From Pseudomonadota bacterium (GTDB lineage: Bacteria > Pseudomonadota > Gammaproteobacteria > GRL18), in contig DAOVUE010000015.1 of assembly GCA_030632745.1 (NCBI GenBank), forward strand, positions 1 to 10,238: a stretch of DNA of 10,238 nucleotides, read 5' to 3'. Numbering within the stretch: position 1 is the stretch's first letter; each line of letters starts with the position of its first letter. The position numbers and the translations under genes are program-made. Shown here piece by piece: positions 1 to 6,803 of the stretch. The notes under the pieces are model-generated. The model saw only the letters and a list, made by a program, of their open reading frames with translations, had not been told where the DNA came from and ran no database searches.

Positions 1-128
1 AGGTACTTGCAAAACTACTCAATACGTCATTCCTGCGAAGGCAGGAATCTAGAAATCAAAGACTTACAGTCAATAAATATGGATTCCCGCTAAAAGAATG
101 CGGGAATGACGGAGTTTTGCAAGTACCT
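1..128. mobile_element. MITE-like palindromic element, copy 1
   Basis: The ends form a perfect 16-bp inverted repeat: AGGTACTTGCAAAACT at 1-16 and its complement at 113-128. Inside this, CGTCATTCC (25-33) pairs with GGAATGACG (103-111). Two smaller hairpins are nested within: ATTCCTGC/GCAGGAAT (29-36, 41-48) with a GAAG loop, and ATTCCCGC/GCGGGAAT (83-90, 100-107). There is no coding capacity, so it would be a non-autonomous element. A related copy lies at 1254-1460 in the same orientation. The right end is one base from the glucokinase stop codon, so its hairpins would form in the 3' end of that mRNA. The left end coincides with the window edge, so a target duplication cannot be judged. Confidence 0.8.
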
Positions 129-129
129 C

Positions 130-1158
130 TTATGTTTTTTTACTCATAGCATGTGCATAAACTGCGGGGCCATAGAGAGCTGTTTTGTCATTCATAATCA
201 CTTTAACCGGCATTGCCTTTAATAAATTTGTCATGCGTCCCTTATTGTAGAAGGCCTGCATAAATTGTCTCGATTGCAGACGCGTTATGATTTTTGGTGC
301 AATGCCTCCGCCAAGATAAACACCGCCCCTGGACATAATTTTTAATGCATGATTGCCTGCTTCCCGGGCATAAAAATAAACAAACCAGTCCAGAGCTTGT
401 TCACAAAGCTCATCTTTAGCCTCTAGTGCAGCCTTTGAAATTGCAGCAGCAGTATCACCCTCCCGCATCTGTTGTGCAAGCCAGTCAGGTGTCTGAGCAT
501 TATTATCAAGACATAAAAACTGATACAGGTTTTCCAGTCCCATACCCGAAACAATTCGCTCCCAGCTGACATGACCCTGATATTTTTTTTGCAAAAACTG
601 ATAGAGACAATATTCCTTATCACTAGTCGGGCTGAAATCAGCATGGCTGCCTTCTGAAGCAAAGGGGATATGCTGCGTCCCATCCCAAAACAAACCGGCT
701 TCACCCAACCCGGTACCCGCAGAAATAATTGAGGCATTAGACCGGATATGCTCAGGTTTTGCATCACCCTGATTTAAAACAATAAAATCATTATCATCCA
801 GAGCTGAAATTCCCCAGGCATTTGCTTCCATGTCATTAAGTAAACTCACGGACTGCCAGTTGAATTGCTGTTTAATTTTCTGCCCGTCAATGATCCAGGA
901 TAGATTAGTCATCTGACTATAATTATTGTGTACCGGGCCTGCCACGCCAAAACAGGCATGATCAAACTGCAGAATACTGGATTCTTTACCTAATTCTTTT
1001 ACACCCTGTTGTATAAATTTTTCAATAATTTCTTCTAATGAGCTGAACTCCTCATTAATATTGCTTAACTCAAATAATGATTCAACACGATTCTGGCTGA
1101 CTTCAAAAATTCCCAAATTGGTTTTAGTGCCTCCAATATCCCCTGCCAGAACCTTCAT
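130..1158 (-). CDS. glk: Glucokinase (Glk family, ROK/hexokinase-like fold)
   Basis: ATP-dependent phosphorylation of glucose to glucose-6-phosphate in the cytoplasm, feeding glycolysis or glycogen metabolism. The 342-residue protein has the usual order of motifs: phosphate-binding DIGGTKT at residues 7-13, FGVAGPV near 70-76, LLND with the probable catalytic Asp109, the second ATP loop SAGTGLG near 146-152, the sugar-binding SEGSH (168-172), HVSWERIVSG near 196-205, and GGGIAP towards the C-terminus. Length and motif spacing match E. coli Glk (about 320 aa). The ATG is preceded by GAGG five bases upstream, which supports this start. It is separated from the next upstream gene by a MITE-like element, so it is probably transcribed alone. 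A role in a sulfur oxidiser, for example using stored glycogen, is inference. Confidence 0.93.
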   Translation of the reverse strand: MKVLAGDIGGTKTNLGIFEVSQNRVESLFELSNINEEFSSLEEIIEKFIQQGVKELGKESSILQFDHACFGVAGPVHNNYSQMTNLSWIIDGQKIKQQFNWQSVSLLNDMEANAWGISALDDNDFIVLNQGDAKPEHIRSNASIISAGTGLGEAGLFWDGTQHIPFASEGSHADFSPTSDKEYCLYQFLQKKYQGHVSWERIVSGMGLENLYQFLCLDNNAQTPDWLAQQMREGDTAAAISKAALEAKDELCEQALDWFVYFYAREAGNHALKIMSRGGVYLGGGIAPKIITRLQSRQFMQAFYNKGRMTNLLKAMPVKVIMNDKTALYGPAVYAHAMSKKT

Positions 1159-1253
1159 GGCTGCCTCTCATGATTATTTTTTAATAGATATAAAAATGAT
1201 AATTGTACATTATTTTTATTAATTTAACTTGATCTTTATTTGATTATCCAGGG
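1159..1253 (-). promoter_or_regulatory. Probable glk promoter region
   Basis: This short, very AT-rich stretch between the glk start and repeat copy 2 must carry the glk promoter if the repeat does not. Read on the minus strand it contains TACAAT (plus-strand 1202-1207), a reasonable -10 hexamer about 45 bases before the start codon. No convincing -35 box is visible at the right distance, so the exact site is uncertain. Confidence 0.3.
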
Positions 1254-1460
1254 AGGTACTTGCAAAACTCCCTAACACGTCATTCCCCTGCATACGCTAG
1301 GGGGAGAGCTTACCCCCATCCTAACCTTCCCCCTTAAAGGGGGAAGGAACTAGAGCTGCACGGACTTATTGAGAAGTTACCAAAAACATGGATTCCCGCT
1401 TAAAGCTTGCCCCTGGCGAATGCAGGGGAATGCGGGAATGACGGAGTTTTGCAAGCACCT
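1254..1460. mobile_element. MITE-like palindromic element, copy 2 (expanded)
   Basis: The termini AGGTACTTGCAAAACT (1254-1269) and its complement at 1445-1460 match with one mismatch. They continue inward as CGTCATTCCC (1278-1287) paired with GGGAATGACG (1434-1443). Both ends and the subterminal blocks are shared with the copy at 1-128, in the same orientation, but this copy is about 80 bp longer. The extra length comes from an inserted palindromic block in the left half (around 1288-1350) and a CCCCTG/CAGGGG hairpin (1410-1415, 1423-1428) nested inside the ATTCCCGC/GCGGGAAT stem (1392-1399, 1432-1439). It has no coding capacity. The right end lies six bases beyond the stop codon of the neighbouring methyltransferase gene. 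Confidence 0.8.
1325..1347. repeat. Perfect C/G-rich palindrome nested in repeat copy 2
   Basis: CCTTCCCCC (1325-1333) is followed by TTAAA and by GGGGGAAGG (1339-1347). This gives a very stable 9-bp stem, formally 11 bp if the TT and AA of the loop pair. It is absent from the shorter copy at 1-128, so it looks like a second intergenic repeat that entered the first. In RNA it would be a strong 3'-end hairpin for the upstream minus-strand gene. Confidence 0.75.
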
Positions 1461-1466
1461 CTAAGG

Positions 1467-2105
1467 TTATTGTTTATATTCATTTAGCAAATCTTCTGCT
1501 TGTTTTGCACTGAGAATTTTCCATGGCAGAGGAAAAATACCCGCTACTTTTTGTTGGTATTTTCTATACACTATGCCGTGATAAGCAATCAATTTATGCT
1601 CTTCTAAGCGTGAACCGAAGATAAAGTAAGCGCTAACTAACGAATAAACCAGTAATTGTACTGTGGAAACATCTCTTGTCCAGATAATTACTAAAGAAAA
1701 AAAATACCAGGGATGCCGAACATAACGATGAAAAGGTGAAATATGAAAACTTTCCTGATCATGCACACTGGTATTATGCTCTTTTAATTGCCGTGTCCCC
1801 CAGAATTCAGACAAATCATAATGCCGCAGTGAAATAACAAAGCCGGCAACAGCCATTAATGCCAGTCCTGAAGTAATAACAAATCCAATTCCGTGCCATT
1901 GCCATAATGCTTCTCCCGGATATAAGACCATAATAACCAGTAATGGTATAGTCAAAATAACAGCCATTGCATTAAAAATAATTCGATACCAGGGCATAAT
2001 AGCGGGCCACTTTTGAGCAATCCATTTTTTTACCATGATGGAAGCCATCAGTGAATGTAATAGAAAATAAGACAGGAATATTATAATAATAACAAGGTAG
2101 GTCAT
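1467..2105 (-). CDS. ICMT/PEMT-like integral membrane methyltransferase
   Basis: A 212-residue polytopic membrane protein with hydrophobic segments near residues 3-24, 42-62, 73-93 and 134-163. The C-terminal half carries the signature of the isoprenylcysteine carboxyl methyltransferase-like superfamily: RHPWY (130-134), the pair Glu168-Glu169 in RLEEHKL, and GIVYRKYQQKV (177-187). In this family these residues bind S-adenosylmethionine. Members methylate small thiols, lipids or prenylated groups, and the NnrU and MddA (methanethiol S-methyltransferase) types are related, so the substrate cannot be read from the sequence. No clear Shine-Dalgarno sequence precedes the ATG, so the start is the least certain part. 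It lies downstream of the redox cluster on the same strand, 136 bases after the ankyrin gene, with a strong dyad in between. Confidence 0.7.
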   Translation of the reverse strand: MTYLVIIIIFLSYFLLHSLMASIMVKKWIAQKWPAIMPWYRIIFNAMAVILTIPLLVIMVLYPGEALWQWHGIGFVITSGLALMAVAGFVISLRHYDLSEFWGTRQLKEHNTSVHDQESFHISPFHRYVRHPWYFFSLVIIWTRDVSTVQLLVYSLVSAYFIFGSRLEEHKLIAYHGIVYRKYQQKVAGIFPLPWKILSAKQAEDLLNEYKQ

Positions 2106-2169
2106 AAATTCAAATCGTTGCAGGGGTGTGGATTATAGTAGCAGATTTTTATCAATTCAGTACGATATG

Positions 2170-2202
2170 TTTCACGTCCAGGTCTAAGTCCAGGACGTGA
2201 AA
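2170..2202. repeat. 10-bp inverted repeat downstream of ankyrin gene
   Basis: TTTCACGTCC (2170-2179) pairs perfectly with GGACGTGAAA (2193-2202) across a 13-base loop. A further GGACGTG half-copy lies at 2208-2214. On the minus strand it falls between the ankyrin stop codon and the methyltransferase start. No T-run follows on either side, so it does not read as a standard intrinsic terminator. It could be an operator, an mRNA 3'-end stabiliser or a small intergenic repeat. Confidence 0.55.
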
Positions 2203-2221
2203 ACAAAGGACGTGTGACGAT

Positions 2222-2259
2222 TCTACTTCAGTAAATCAACTCTACTTCAGTAAATCAAC
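2222..2259. repeat. Perfect 19-bp tandem duplication over the ankyrin stop codon
   Basis: TCTACTTCAGTAAATCAAC occurs at 2222-2240 and again, immediately adjacent, at 2241-2259. The second copy encodes the last codons and the TAG stop of the ankyrin-repeat gene, so the gene end has been copied once in tandem. As 19 is not a multiple of three, the extra copy lies out of frame after the stop and does not alter the protein. Confidence 0.9.
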
Positions 2260-3189
2260 AAGGGCCTGATTCTTTTTTTCTACTGCCAGTTGATAAGCAG
2301 TAATACCCTCGCTATTTTTAAGCGACTTATCTGCTTTATTTCCCAGGAGATATTTAACAACATCAACATTTTCTGCTCTAACAGCATAAAATAAAGCTGT
2401 TTCTTTATCAGAATCTTCTAAATTAATTTTTGCCTGGTGTTCCACCAGATACTTCACTACTTCCATATTGTTCTTATCTGCCGCATAGTGAAGTGCTGCT
2501 GTGCCAAAATTGTCCTGGAAATCAACATGCTTAATTTTAGGTAAAACTATATTAATGATGTCCGTATGACCTTCATTGATTGCGGCCATTAAGGGTGTGA
2601 CACCAATATTGTTAGGAATACAGGGAGCGATCCTTCTGCTGTTGTTAAATAATGCCATGACTACTTTTGTATGGCCGCCTTTTATGGCATACATCAGTGC
2701 AGTATTGCCTAAATTATCCGATGAGCGCACATCTGCATTAAATTGTAATAATTGCTCTACAATGGATACATTGCCGCTCTTTGCCGCAATCATTAGAGAA
2801 TCCATACCCACTCTGGTACGATCATGAACATTTGCACCAAATTCAATTAACAAAGCCGATATTGATGCATGACCGTTTTGAGTAGCTAAAGTCAGAGCTG
2901 TATCGCCTTTTTTGGTTCTGGCATTGACTTCTGCACCATAGGATAACAAGCTGACGGCAATATCAATATTGCCGGCCTCAGCAGCATACATTAATGGTCT
3001 TTTTCCATATTTTCCCGGAGCATTGACATTGGCTCCTTTTTTAATCAACTGGTTCAGCTGTTTTTCTGTACCTCCAGAGGCTACTTCACGTAGCTGCTCA
3101 TCAAGCATACTATCAGACCAAACACTGTTAGACAGGGAAAACATAAAAAAAGTGATAAAAAAAACAGCGATTTTTTTAGTATCAGACAT
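2242..3189 (-). CDS. Secreted ankyrin-repeat protein
   Basis: 315 residues. An N-terminal signal peptide is likely: basic KK at 5-6, a Phe-rich hydrophobic core to about residue 20, and possible cleavage after VWS near residue 25. The rest is almost entirely ankyrin repeats of 33 residues with the usual TALxxAxxxGHxxxVxxLLxxGA pattern. I count about seven full repeats from residue 60 to about 295, with partial ones at each end; the fifth is slightly longer and irregular (around FNNSRRIAPCIPN). Ankyrin stacks bind proteins, so a periplasmic scaffold or partner-binding role is plausible; no enzyme domain is visible. GAGG seven bases before the ATG supports the start. It lies 38 bases after the c4-like cytochrome gene on the same strand and is probably co-transcribed with it. 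Confidence 0.85.
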   Translation of the reverse strand: MSDTKKIAVFFITFFMFSLSNSVWSDSMLDEQLREVASGGTEKQLNQLIKKGANVNAPGKYGKRPLMYAAEAGNIDIAVSLLSYGAEVNARTKKGDTALTLATQNGHASISALLIEFGANVHDRTRVGMDSLMIAAKSGNVSIVEQLLQFNADVRSSDNLGNTALMYAIKGGHTKVVMALFNNSRRIAPCIPNNIGVTPLMAAINEGHTDIINIVLPKIKHVDFQDNFGTAALHYAADKNNMEVVKYLVEHQAKINLEDSDKETALFYAVRAENVDVVKYLLGNKADKSLKNSEGITAYQLAVEKKNQALVDLLK

Positions 3190-3227
3190 CCTGATTCCTC
3201 AATATAAAATTAATATTAGCTAGCTGA

Positions 3228-4034
3228 TTAGTCTCTTGGTGCAGAATAAAAGCCAGCTCTAAAGTCCGGGTTTTTCCAGTAAATGCTTTCAGCAACTATA
3301 GACTTGTCCGGCCTTAAACGTGAAACGTAATCCGACATTAAATCAATTTCACGAAAAGTAAATTTCTGCAGTTGTTTGACCATTTTTTTATCTGCATTTC
3401 TACGTTTTCCGTTTTTTATCCAGTGTAATTGTCTTACCAGATAGCTATAGTGCTGTCCCTGGATGCGCGGGTAAAACTTCTCAGCATTACCTTCACCATT
3501 AGCTTTATGGCATTCCTTACAATTTTCATCGTATAGTTTTTTACCTTCTGCCAGTTCCGACCCATAGCCCACACTATTATTGGGAACCATCGGCAACTGG
3601 TTAATATAGGCTGAAACATCTGCCAATGACTGTGCTCCCTGCACAAATAAGGGTGCAGTAAATGGAACCATGGTCGGATTATCACGATTTCCATCATGAA
3701 TATCTCTCAGCTGTTTGATGTTGACACTGATATGTTGTCCTGCAATTTGCGGATAACGTCCGGATGCTGCGCCCCACCCCTCAGGTGAATGACACACTGC
3801 ACAGTTGCGGTACAGGTTCCTGCCATTATCAATATTCGGTTTCACCTTCATTGCCTGATAAACAATATCATCCAGATTATCCTGGTCTATGTCTGACTCA
3901 GCCTTAGCAGCATTAGTCAATAACAACCCGGATATCAGGACAGGAGAGAGTGTAGAAGAGAGTAGAGTTAAGAATTTTTTATATCCCGCTCTTCTCTTCA
4001 ATAAAGAGTGAGTAGATAAATAGTTCATTTGCAT
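3228..4034 (-). CDS. Di-haem cytochrome c4-like periplasmic protein
   Basis: About 268 residues with two class I cytochrome c domains. Counting from the chosen start, the haem sites are CAVCH (78-82) and CKECH (172-176). Each is followed by the c4-type pattern PQIAGQH or PRIQGQH, and by a likely axial methionine (NPTM and DKKM). This duplicated arrangement is typical of cytochrome c4, a soluble or membrane-attached electron carrier in the periplasm that usually delivers electrons to terminal oxidases. A signal segment precedes the first domain (hydrophobic stretch, then AAKAES). An ATG at 4049 in the same frame has no ribosome binding site. GAGG lies nine bases before the ATG ending at 4034, so I prefer that start. 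The gene follows the nine-haem cytochrome by about 150 bases and precedes the ankyrin gene by 38, suggesting an operon. Confidence 0.88.
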   Translation of the reverse strand: MQMNYLSTHSLLKRRAGYKKFLTLLSSTLSPVLISGLLLTNAAKAESDIDQDNLDDIVYQAMKVKPNIDNGRNLYRNCAVCHSPEGWGAASGRYPQIAGQHISVNIKQLRDIHDGNRDNPTMVPFTAPLFVQGAQSLADVSAYINQLPMVPNNSVGYGSELAEGKKLYDENCKECHKANGEGNAEKFYPRIQGQHYSYLVRQLHWIKNGKRRNADKKMVKQLQKFTFREIDLMSDYVSRLRPDKSIVAESIYWKNPDFRAGFYSAPRD

Positions 4035-4113
4035 TAATAAAAACCTCATATTAACTTAAAATTTTTTGATATTCCGATAATACTATCCGGCAAAGGGATC
4101 AGAGTCAAATGTC

Positions 4114-4143
4114 ATTGAGACTGAATTTTTGTAAATTCTCAAT
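4114..4143. other. Hairpin between the two cytochrome genes
   Basis: GAATTT (4123-4128) and AAATTC (4133-4138) form a stem around TTGT. It is extended by ATTGA (4114-4118) with TCAAT (4139-4143) past a four-base bulge. There is no T-run in the direction of transcription, so it may act as an mRNA processing or attenuation structure rather than a terminator. The rest of 4050-4187 shows no clear signal. Confidence 0.3.
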
Positions 4144-4187
4144 CCCGTCATCCATTTAACTCCAAACCCATTCAACTCATGCACTCA

Positions 4188-6146
4188 TTAATGCATAGTC
4201 ATATAGCCGTAGAGGAACAATGTTAACAAGCTTAAACCTGCCATGATAAGTATTGTACCTAATAAATTGGAACCACCTGAAACCAGTTTTGAAGGTTTTT
4301 TCATCAGATGTTTTTCCAGTTCACCGCTGGCTACAAGACGCTCATAATGCAACTTATGTTCATGCTTGAACTCATCCAGAGGAATAGCACCGGTAAAGAT
4401 AGTGGTACTCATAGGGAACCGGTCTGGTCTGAAGTGTGCATTAAAGAAATGTACAGTAAACAGGAACACAACAGCCAGTATCGCTTCTTCTCCATGAATA
4501 ATAGTAGCTATATTAAACACAAAGCCAGGCAGTATCAAAGTGGTTACAGTCGGGGAAAACAGCATAATGCCGCTAAAGCCAATAATGGCTGCACCCCAGA
4601 ACGGTGCCCAGTAGTCAAACTTCTGCCAGTAGGACCAGCGATCAAAAGTGGGACGTTCAGCCATACCAAAGAACCACTTGAACATTGCAATAACATCCCA
4701 TAAATCCTGCCATCTAGGTACCATAGATTCAGGCCCAAACCAACGGAATTTATCATTAGTGGCAATATTTCTTATAGCAATCATAAAGTGAGTTAAAAAT
4801 ACACCCAGCCAGATAACACCCGCAGTACGGTGAATAAGCGCTTCTGTTTCAGGACCACCCAACATGTTAATCACAAACGGTGCCCAGGCAGTATGGGCGA
4901 AAATTAAAGTAGAACCTGATAATGCCAGAATCATGGTACTCATTGCAAATAACAGGTGAAGTATACGCCATGTGACTGTAAAGCGTTGGACAAATACGGT
5001 TTCTTCAGTTGCAGGCGGTATATAACCTTTGCCTTGCTGACGATCCCTAAATTCACGATAGCCCCATAAAATCACATGGGTCCAGAAAAACCCGAAGACA
5101 CCAATAATCAGTGCCTGCATAAATTTGGCCGTCGCCCATATAATTGGATTTTTATCATAATCATCAATGTCAGCATGAGTATGGTAACTAATAAAACCTT
5201 CAGTTGCATCTTCATGACATTCCTGACACGTTTCAAGGCGATTATCATCGTGTACTTTAGAACTCGGATCATCTGCTTTCTTCAGATCATGACTGCCATG
5301 GCAATCATAACATTTAGCAGTATTGGTATAGCCTAAACGATTGACCTGTCCATGATAAGAGGCCTGATATGTTCTGAGTGAGTCCTCATGACACTCACCG
5401 CAATTTTCGTTTATGCTCAGCTTTACATTATCTTTATCAGGAGAGTCTATATTATGTGTTGAGTGACAATCAGAGCAGACAGCAGAATCAATATTGTTCT
5501 TTTCCATCACTTCCTGACCATGAATAGAGGTCATGTAGTCTTCTTTCTGTTTCTCATGACAGGTGCCGCAAACTTCAGGATTTTGTAATCGATGTTCAGC
5601 AAGGGCTTCACTTTCTGGTGCCCCGACATTATGCGGGTCATGGCAGTCATAACAGGTGGCATTAGTTTTAGACTGGTCTTCAATACGTGGTTTAGCATGT
5701 ATTGAGTGCATATAGTCATCTGTTTGCTTGAGCACAACATCTAAACGCTTATATTTTGGATCCAGCTGATCTTTTTGTTCTTCTACAGTATCCACATGGC
5801 ATTGAATACAGCCGACCGTAATAGGAAGATATTCATCATGCTCACCTTTTGTCAGGGTCACATTGTCATGACAAGCGGCACAATTTTGTTCACCATGAAC
5901 ACTTTTTTTGATTTTTTCGGAGGGAACATAAATGCTTATTGTACTGCCTTCCAGGGCGCCTTCATCATATTCCCAGGTCTTATCGTCTTCATCATCATGG
6001 CATTTATTACATTTCTTGCTTGGAACCAAGCTGTTTGCTTTTTTTACATCCGCATCATGCTGTTTCACATCAGCGACACTTGCTGGAACGGATAGTGAAT
6101 ACAGTATCATACACACCAGGGCAATAATCTTGCTGGTCATTCGCAT
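4188..6146 (-). CDS. Nine-haem cytochrome c fused to a membrane cytochrome b domain
   Basis: 652 residues. After a signal segment (hydrophobic to about residue 20) come nine CXXCH sites at Cys46, 89, 113, 165, 193, 224, 249, 279 and 307. Several are followed by a conserved His (CYDCHDPHN, CSDCHSTHN, CYDCHGSHD), a likely bis-His ligation pattern. From about residue 335 the protein is a membrane domain with roughly six hydrophobic segments. Histidines well placed to bind b haems are His397, His439, His453, His551 and His566. The layout suggests electron transfer between the quinone pool and periplasmic cytochromes. Geobacter CbcL joins similar parts in the reverse order, so this is an analogy, not an assignment. 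The frame can be extended to a TTG at 6158, but that codon overlaps the GGAG ribosome binding site of the ATG at 6146, which I take as the start. Confidence 0.87.
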   Translation of the reverse strand: MRMTSKIIALVCMILYSLSVPASVADVKQHDADVKKANSLVPSKKCNKCHDDEDDKTWEYDEGALEGSTISIYVPSEKIKKSVHGEQNCAACHDNVTLTKGEHDEYLPITVGCIQCHVDTVEEQKDQLDPKYKRLDVVLKQTDDYMHSIHAKPRIEDQSKTNATCYDCHDPHNVGAPESEALAEHRLQNPEVCGTCHEKQKEDYMTSIHGQEVMEKNNIDSAVCSDCHSTHNIDSPDKDNVKLSINENCGECHEDSLRTYQASYHGQVNRLGYTNTAKCYDCHGSHDLKKADDPSSKVHDDNRLETCQECHEDATEGFISYHTHADIDDYDKNPIIWATAKFMQALIIGVFGFFWTHVILWGYREFRDRQQGKGYIPPATEETVFVQRFTVTWRILHLLFAMSTMILALSGSTLIFAHTAWAPFVINMLGGPETEALIHRTAGVIWLGVFLTHFMIAIRNIATNDKFRWFGPESMVPRWQDLWDVIAMFKWFFGMAERPTFDRWSYWQKFDYWAPFWGAAIIGFSGIMLFSPTVTTLILPGFVFNIATIIHGEEAILAVVFLFTVHFFNAHFRPDRFPMSTTIFTGAIPLDEFKHEHKLHYERLVASGELEKHLMKKPSKLVSGGSNLLGTILIMAGLSLLTLFLYGYMTMH

Positions 6147-6440
6147 CTTTTTCTCCAATAATACTTATTTATTAGTGTTGTTCACACAACCAATGACAGA
6201 ATAAAAGTTTGACGATACAGTTCTTTCCCAAGAAAAACATTTTTTGGAAAAACTGAGGATAATTATTATTTTTATTATTTACCACACTCATTTACAGCAA
6301 ATGTAATAATTTATCGAACAAAAAAGAGAATATGATATTCATCCCCTTTTTTCAAGTCATAAACAGAAATAAAGTCCTTATTTTTATCTGTGATACTTAT
6401 TACCAAACTCGATAAAAAAAGTTTTTTTGTATTTTTACAC

Positions 6441-6470
6441 TAAAACAGAATATTCTAATAATCTGTTTTA
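6441..6470. repeat. 9-bp dyad, candidate operator
   Basis: TAAAACAGA (6441-6449) is the exact complement of TCTGTTTTA (6462-6470), with a 12-base centre that includes the palindrome GAATATTC overlapping the left arm. It sits near the middle of the divergent region, about 300 bases from the nine-haem cytochrome start and 370 from fccA. No T-run follows directly, so a protein-binding site is as likely as an RNA hairpin. Confidence 0.45.
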
Positions 6471-6580
6471 CCTTGTCAGCACTTGTGTTTAGAGCTTTTT
6501 CTATTAAAAAATCAAAATGAAACAATGGAAAATATCACTTTCAGCCCTTTTTTAATAAAACCCTGCTATAAAACAGTTTA

Positions 6581-6630
6581 CGTACTATTAAGATACTGCT
6601 AGAATGCCGTACTATTGGTTATGATACTAG
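6581..6630. repeat. Imperfect direct repeat pair upstream of fccA
   Basis: CGTACTATT occurs at 6581-6589 and 6608-6616, 27 bases apart. Each copy is followed by GATACT and then CTAG or TAG (GATACT at 6592-6597 and 6623-6628), so the units are about 22 and 23 bases with a small internal length difference. Paired direct sites of this kind are common for activators that bind upstream of a promoter. Confidence 0.5.
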
Positions 6631-6633
6631 GAT

Positions 6634-6671
6634 TTTTTGTTCCCTTTTTGTTTTTGTTCCATTTTTGTTCC
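6634..6671 (+). repeat. Three copies of TTTTTGTTCC upstream of fccA
   Basis: Exact copies lie at 6634-6643, 6651-6660 and 6662-6671, spaced 17 and 11 bases start to start. The 11-base step is about one helical turn, so two proteins could bind on the same face. The array ends about 170 bases before the fccA start codon. It may be a regulator array or only a T-rich low-complexity tract. Confidence 0.5.
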
Positions 6672-6803
6672 CAATAGACTTTAACTGTTGCAGAAGTGTT
6701 GCAGGAAAAGTATGAGAATAAATTATCGTGAAGTGGAACTTTTATTGTCAATATATTTTATTCTTTTTCTATAAGCAATATATGAATAAAGAAGTAGTAA
6801 ATC

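Noticed and set aside
2170..2202. Intrinsic terminator for the ankyrin gene
   Set aside because: The stem is strong but no T-run follows on the minus strand, so it was kept as an inverted repeat.
4035..4049. ATG at 4049 as start of the c4-like cytochrome
   Set aside because: No ribosome binding site precedes it, whereas GAGG inside this stretch is well placed for the ATG ending at 4034. The difference is five residues before the signal peptide, so this is a close call.
4308..4703. Plus-strand 131-residue open frame inside the nine-haem cytochrome gene
   Set aside because: It is opposite a gene with clear domains and shows no recognisable features of its own; a shadow frame.
6147..6158. TTG start for the nine-haem cytochrome
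   Set aside because: The TTG overlaps the GGAG ribosome binding site that is ideally placed for the ATG at 6146.
5775..6204. Overlapping plus-strand open frames with hydrophobic translations opposite the multihaem domain
   Set aside because: They mirror the haem-rich coding strand and have no independent start signals or family resemblance.
6634..6671. CRISPR-like array
   Set aside because: Units are only 10 bases with spacings of 1-7 bases, and no cas genes are present.
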